Shown here piece after piece: positions 4,774 to 7,855 of a stretch of 7,855 nucleotides of DNA (positions are counted from its first letter, which is position 1; every line of letters begins with the position of its first letter). The position numbers were made by a program, and so were the translations under genes. This DNA is from Candidatus Nitrosopumilus sp. GTDB taxonomy: Archaea; Thermoproteota; Nitrososphaeria; Nitrososphaerales; Nitrosopumilaceae. The notes beneath the pieces were generated by a model. That model did no database searches, had not been told where the DNA came from, and saw nothing but the letters and a program-made list of their open reading frames with translations. Location of the stretch: positions 1 to 7,855 of the forward strand of contig DAOWGL010000070.1 of NCBI GenBank assembly GCA_030637455.1, written 5' to 3'.

Positions 4774-5931
4774 TTATTTTTTGTATCCTTTAAGATAAAA
4801 CATTGCAGCAGCTATTGCAACTATTGTTATAATGATCACAACTATGATTGATTCATCTGATTCTTGTTTTTCAATTTGTAGATTTTCTCCTCCTAAAGAG
4901 AATTTTAGTTCTTGATTAGTGACAGTTGTTTTTTCACCAAAAATATACTTGCCTTGAATTCTTTGTCCTTCTTTAGGATCAAAAACCCATCCCTCTTTTG
5001 TAATCTCTAAAGGCATTTCTTCATTATCGATGGTTTGCGTTGGAATAATATTTCCATTTACATCTGAGAAATTTGTATTTTCAGAAGACAATACTGCAAC
5101 TTGAATGATTGAATTTAGGGGGTAGAATCCTGAATTAAAATAGTCTGATCTTTTGATGTTTTCCACTTTAAGAAATTCTAATGGGCTAACCTCTGAAATT
5201 GTTGATGCTTCATTTGGATAATCCACTGATAATTTTAATTGTAAAAGTGATTTTGAATCCAAAGGAATCCATGAAAATGTCATCTTTGCATTTTCATCAG
5301 ATGACAATTTTTTTGCAACATCATAAAATCCTCCACCGTCTCTGATGATTTTTGGCAGTAGTATTCCTGATATTTTTTCATACATTGAGGTAGTATCCTC
5401 CATAGGTAATGTGTAAACTGCAGAAATCATACCTCTGCCTGAAATTATCCCTGATGTTTCTAGTGCTTCATTTGATTGATCATCACTATGTACAAAAACT
5501 GAATGAAATTCTGCATTTGTGTCAAATGCTTGATTTATCTCATCAATGTATAGTTTGGATATTTCTTTTATAGAATCTTGAATTGCCCTAATTCCTTTAT
5601 CATCTGGATTTCTGGTAACATTGATCATAATACATGATTCGTCAATAACTCCCAAAATACATTGATCCTGATTTGTAAAAATTATTGCTTTTATCCGTAT
5701 GTCTTCTCTAATTTTTTGTTCCAATTCTGCTGGAATTTTTATTTCTTGTATACTGGTGGTTTGTAATGTAATTGACGCTGTAACATTCTGAGATATGCTC
5801 TTATCAATAATTATTTGTGCAGTTTCTTGAAATGTTGCATGACTCATTTCTTGGGAATATGCAAAATTTGCTGTGGTTCCAATCAAAACAATTAATGCAA
5901 TTAGAGTAATTGAAATTACTTTCTTTCCCAT
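4774..5931 (-). CDS. Surface protein of unknown function, signal peptide and C-terminal TM anchor
   Basis: A 385-residue protein with a clear signal peptide (MGKKVISITLIALIVLIG, cleavage probably near residues 25-27, AYSQ). A long extracytoplasmic region follows, then one C-terminal TM helix at about 361-380 (ESIIVVIIITIVAIAAAMF) and a short basic tail KGYKK. The body should lie outside the membrane. It has an N-terminal portion with helical stretches (30-50, 112-135) and a beta-rich second half; no repeats or catalytic motif are evident. Only two cysteines exist, C91 and C100 (QCILGVIDESC), a likely disulfide. The start ATG at 5931 has a TATA-like ATTTAATAA (5962-5954) 27 nt upstream. The gene is divergent from the five-TM gene at 6074 and convergent with the decarboxylase. 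I recognise no named family; adhesion, S-layer association or a receptor role are all possible. Confidence 0.85.
   Translation of the reverse strand: MGKKVISITLIALIVLIGTTANFAYSQEMSHATFQETAQIIIDKSISQNVTASITLQTTSIQEIKIPAELEQKIREDIRIKAIIFTNQDQCILGVIDESCIMINVTRNPDDKGIRAIQDSIKEISKLYIDEINQAFDTNAEFHSVFVHSDDQSNEALETSGIISGRGMISAVYTLPMEDTTSMYEKISGILLPKIIRDGGGFYDVAKKLSSDENAKMTFSWIPLDSKSLLQLKLSVDYPNEASTISEVSPLEFLKVENIKRSDYFNSGFYPLNSIIQVAVLSSENTNFSDVNGNIIPTQTIDNEEMPLEITKEGWVFDPKEGQRIQGKYIFGEKTTVTNQELKFSLGGENLQIEKQESDESIIVVIIITIVAIAAAMFYLKGYKK
4777..4782 (+). terminator. U-tract after the decarboxylase stop codon
   Basis: Six T follow three bases after the TAA at 4771-4773. A short T run at a gene end is compatible with archaeal intrinsic termination. 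Here it also encodes the final Lys codons of the convergent gene, so it may be chance. Confidence 0.3.
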
Positions 5932-5953
5932 ATTGAACGTTTCAAATATGAAA

Positions 5954-5962
5954 TTATTAAAT
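5954..5962 (-). promoter_or_regulatory. TATA box of the surface protein gene
   Basis: The minus strand reads ATTTAATAA, centred 27 nt upstream of the ATG at 5931, so the mRNA is probably leaderless. Confidence 0.5.
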
Positions 5963-6073
5963 TTACTCTTGTTTTATCTATGATCTACTTTAATGGGATA
6001 ATTTTTTTCATTTCTAAACAAGAATGCCTTATCTGGTAACTAATATTCCCATCAATGAAAATATCTAGATAGT

Positions 6074-6646
6074 ATGGCACTAATCCCAATTTTAGTAGAT
6101 CTTTTTCTTAATCCGGTAATTCAACTAATTGCTGTTTTGAGTGCTTTTGGAATTGGATTATTTCAAGGAGTAATTCTTGGTAGGGCAATTTTGGTAAGAT
6201 TCCCTCGTCTACAAAATCATGTCAAAACCGTATCGATCACAATGTTTGTTTTATTTTTGATAAATGCAATTTTGAGTGTTCCACGTTTTGCTTCTCCTGA
6301 GAAAGTGAGTTTGTCAAATTTGTCTGCAAATTCTCCTGGTGAGATTGCATCTGGTCTTTTTTTGATTTTTGGGATGAATACTGGATTTTTGACTGTATTG
6401 GCAATTTCTGTAACTGTGATGAGTTTCGTTGTATTGAAGTTTACAAATCTAACTGGTATCGCTAAAGGATTTATTTTCTTTTTCAGTGCGCTTTTGTTGA
6501 TATTAACTGCTGTAAGTCGCTTCACTGATCTTACCCCTAGTACGTTTGAAGTTTTACTGTATTTCCTGTATCAGTTGGGAATCACTATTGGAATTCTCGT
6601 GGGTTCTATCAGAAAGATAAAGCCCAAAAAACTAGACTTGAAATAA
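6074..6646 (+). CDS. Five-TM integral membrane protein of unknown function
   Basis: A 190-residue hydrophobic protein with about five membrane helices: roughly 14-36 (PVIQLIAVLSAFGIGLFQGV), 50-68 (KTVSITMFVLFLINAIL), 90-121 (long, probably one kinked helix), 127-147 (IAKGFIFFFSALLLILTAV) and 158-182. A Ser/Pro-rich loop at 68-89 links helices 2 and 3, and the tail RKIKPKKLDLK is basic, so the C-terminus is probably cytoplasmic. There is no recognisable transporter or enzyme motif and no cysteine. The ATG at 6074 is the first codon of the open frame that gives a normal N-terminus. No good Shine-Dalgarno sequence or well-spaced TATA is evident, and a five-codon ORF ends one base upstream (6055-6072). 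It is divergent from the surface-protein gene and convergent with the peptidase gene. Confidence 0.8.
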   Translation: MALIPILVDLFLNPVIQLIAVLSAFGIGLFQGVILGRAILVRFPRLQNHVKTVSITMFVLFLINAILSVPRFASPEKVSLSNLSANSPGEIASGLFLIFGMNTGFLTVLAISVTVMSFVVLKFTNLTGIAKGFIFFFSALLLILTAVSRFTDLTPSTFEVLLYFLYQLGITIGILVGSIRKIKPKKLDLK

Positions 6647-6655
6647 TTTCAAACG

Positions 6656-6662
6656 TTTAAAT
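6656..6662 (+). promoter_or_regulatory. TATA-like box before the candidate small RNA
   Basis: TTTAAAT lies 10 nt after the stop codon of the five-TM gene, with no coding region on this strand downstream of it. A start about 27 nt further on, near 6686, would place the GC-rich hairpin inside a short transcript of about 70 nt. Confidence 0.35.
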
Positions 6663-6685
6663 CAGATTATCTAAGCCAATTAATT

Positions 6686-6756
6686 GACATCGAATTCAAA
6701 CCGTTCGGGGAACAAGCCGGCAGTCCATGCGTTGGACTGTCGGCCCCATTTATTCT
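6686..6756 (+). ncRNA. Candidate structured small RNA in a convergent intergenic gap
   Basis: This 115-bp gap between convergent genes contains the most GC-rich, most structured stretch in the window. An 11-bp stem is formed by 6716-6726 (GCCGGCAGTCC) and 6734-6744 (GGACTGTCGGC), with loop ATGCGTT. Ten pairs are Watson-Crick and one is G-U. The G-U pair exists only on the plus-strand RNA; the minus-strand transcript would have an A-C mismatch there. GGG (6708-6710) can extend the helix by pairing with CCC (6745-6747) across a bulge AACAA (6711-6715), in competition with a small GTTC/GAAC hairpin (6703-6713). A TATA-like box lies upstream and a T-rich ATTTATTCT follows. It does not fit tRNA, SRP RNA, RNase P, C/D-box or H/ACA consensus features that I can check by eye. 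The ends are estimates. The alternative is a 3'-UTR element of either flanking gene. Confidence 0.45.
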
Positions 6757-6761
6757 AAAAT

Positions 6762-7855
6762 TTAATTCAAAGATGCGAGTGTGTTTACTTGCTCTTTTAC
6801 ATAATCAAATCCTTCTTGCCAGAATTTTGGACTAGTAATATCAAATCCATATTCTGAAAGAAGTTTTTCAGGTTTCTTCGAACCTCCAGCTGCAAGAATG
6901 CTGATATATGCTGGAACAAAGTCTTTGCCTTCCTTTTTGTATCTCTGGAATAATGATAATGCAAGTAAATTCCCAAATGAATATGCATAACAGTAAAACG
7001 GAGTATGGTAAAAGTGTGGAATACAACTCCATTCTAATGCAAAGTCATCTGACAAACTAACTGAATTCCCAAATTGAACTTTGAGATTTTTCAAATATGT
7101 TTTTGATATTTCATCTATTGTGGTCCCATCCCCAATTTGTTTATGTACGTCAACTTCAAAGATTGTGAAAAATGATTGTCGAAGTATTGTAGCGTACAAA
7201 TCATCGATTTTCTCTGATAACATTGCCTTTTTTTCATCATCTGAAATTTTGCTTGATAAATTGTCATACAATAGTAATTCTGAAAAAGTTGATGCCGTCT
7301 CGGCCAATGGTAGTGGTGCCTCTTGAACAAGGATGGATCTATCTTGTGCTGCTTGACTGTGTACTGCATGGCCTAATTCATGAGCTAAAGTAAACACATC
7401 TCTAGATTTGCCTGTGAAATTTACCAGTACATAGGGCGTAATTTTAGGAGTTAAAGTACTACAAAATGCTCCGTCTCTTTTTCCTTGTCTGATGTCTGAA
7501 TCAATATGATTTTCATTGAATACTTTACGGGCATGCTCTTCTAATGTACTGCTGAATTTACCAAGTGATTCAAAAACTAGTTTCACAGATTTATCATAAG
7601 AATAATTTTTTTCTTTGATGTTTGCTGCTGCTGGGGCATACAAATCATACCTACGGAGTTTTTTCATTTTTAGCATCTTTGCTTTTTGAACAAAGAATTT
7701 TTGAAAAATAGGAGAATTTTTTCTACAAACTGACAGAAGAGACTCTATAGTTTTATCGTCAACATCATTTCCAATGTTTCTCATTGAAATTGGAGTCTTG
7801 TATCCTCTTATTTCGATGCCCTCATCTCTCCAATTAAGAACAATGTTTTGATATA
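6762..7855 (-). CDS. pepF: Oligoendopeptidase F, M3-family zinc metallopeptidase (N-terminus outside window)
   Basis: The minus-strand frame is open from the right edge to the TAA at 6764-6762. It gives 363 whole codons and begins YQNIVLNWRDEGIEIRGYKT, so the ATG at 7784 is internal and not the start. The zinc site HELGH lies at visible residues 158-162 within FTLAHELGHAVHSQAA, and the third ligand is Glu185 in LAETAS. The substrate-binding HFYHTPFYCYAYSFG segment of M3 peptidases is at 280-294. PepF enzymes are cytoplasmic and cut short oligopeptides for amino-acid recycling. Family members have around 590-600 residues, so roughly 230 N-terminal residues lie beyond the window. The 3' end faces the candidate small RNA and the five-TM gene. 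Confidence 0.94.
   Translation of the reverse strand, partial: YQNIVLNWRDEGIEIRGYKTPISMRNIGNDVDDKTIESLLSVCRKNSPIFQKFFVQKAKMLKMKKLRRYDLYAPAAANIKEKNYSYDKSVKLVFESLGKFSSTLEEHARKVFNENHIDSDIRQGKRDGAFCSTLTPKITPYVLVNFTGKSRDVFTLAHELGHAVHSQAAQDRSILVQEAPLPLAETASTFSELLLYDNLSSKISDDEKKAMLSEKIDDLYATILRQSFFTIFEVDVHKQIGDGTTIDEISKTYLKNLKVQFGNSVSLSDDFALEWSCIPHFYHTPFYCYAYSFGNLLALSLFQRYKKEGKDFVPAYISILAAGGSKKPEKLLSEYGFDITSPKFWQEGFDYVKEQVNTLASLN

Noticed and set aside
5938..5947. The 10-mer CGTTTCAAAT shared with positions 1-10, and the similar TTTCAAACGTTT at 6647-6658, as a dispersed repeat
   Set aside because: One copy is inside a coding region and the third is only partly similar; a 10-base AT-rich match is expected by chance.
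6217..6525. Minus-strand ORF inside the five-TM gene
   Set aside because: It lies wholly antisense to a coherent membrane protein; its Lys/Ile/Thr-rich composition is what the complement of a hydrophobic gene produces.
7782..7784. ATG at 7784 as the start of the M3 peptidase
   Set aside because: The frame stays open to the window edge and the residues before it (LNWRDEGIEIRGYKTPIS) are typical PepF sequence, so this Met is internal.
1..7855. CRISPR arrays, transposases, integrases, toxin-antitoxin or phage genes
   Set aside because: I saw no regularly spaced repeats, no terminal inverted repeats and no protein resembling these families.

Overview
The window looks like a piece of an AT-rich archaeal chromosome, most likely a Nitrosopumilus-like ammonia-oxidising thaumarchaeon (Nitrososphaerota). 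The reasons are a GC content of roughly one third by eye, TATA boxes about 25-27 nt upstream of many start codons (leaderless or nearly leaderless mRNAs), a tRNA without an encoded CCA, a pyruvoyl-type arginine decarboxylase, a stand-alone Lrp/AsnC ligand-binding domain, and a membrane-anchored DsbA-like protein. The lineage is inferred from composition and gene content, not from a database match.

Layout. The left edge holds the last 33 codons of a plus-strand gene (3-104). It converges on a minus-strand block read from right to left: tRNA-Thr(UGU) (3783-3710), a membrane-anchored DsbA-like oxidoreductase (3634-2828), a DEAD-box RNA helicase with an RGG-rich tail (2726-1410), a 77-residue AsnC/RAM-domain protein (1359-1126), a 96-residue unknown protein (1092-802), and a 229-residue unknown membrane-anchored protein (805-116). 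The last two overlap in a TTGA stop/start junction. In the middle, two plus-strand genes follow: a 76-residue two-TM protein (3907-4137) and pyruvoyl-dependent arginine decarboxylase (4210-4773). The decarboxylase stop codon abuts the stop codon of a convergent 385-residue surface protein of unknown function (5931-4774). A five-TM protein (6074-6646) is transcribed divergently from that gene. The right edge is a minus-strand M3-family oligoendopeptidase F (7855-6762), which runs off the window and lacks its N-terminal part.

How the genes relate. No single pathway unites the window; it reads as ordinary core and conserved-hypothetical chromosome. Two loose themes are visible. One is RNA metabolism and regulation: the helicase, the RAM protein, the tRNA and a candidate structured RNA. 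The other is the cell surface: the DsbA-like enzyme and two anchored extracytoplasmic proteins, each carrying two cysteines. I see no transposon, CRISPR array, prophage gene or defence cassette.

Two non-coding elements deserve most attention. The helicase leader (2779-2744) contains two mutually exclusive perfect 8-bp hairpins directly upstream of the start codon, and one of them resembles the fused ends of the nearby tRNA-Thr. The second is a GC-rich 11-bp hairpin with an extra bulged helix at 6708-6747, in the gap between convergent genes, with its own TATA-like box; it looks like an unannotated small RNA.
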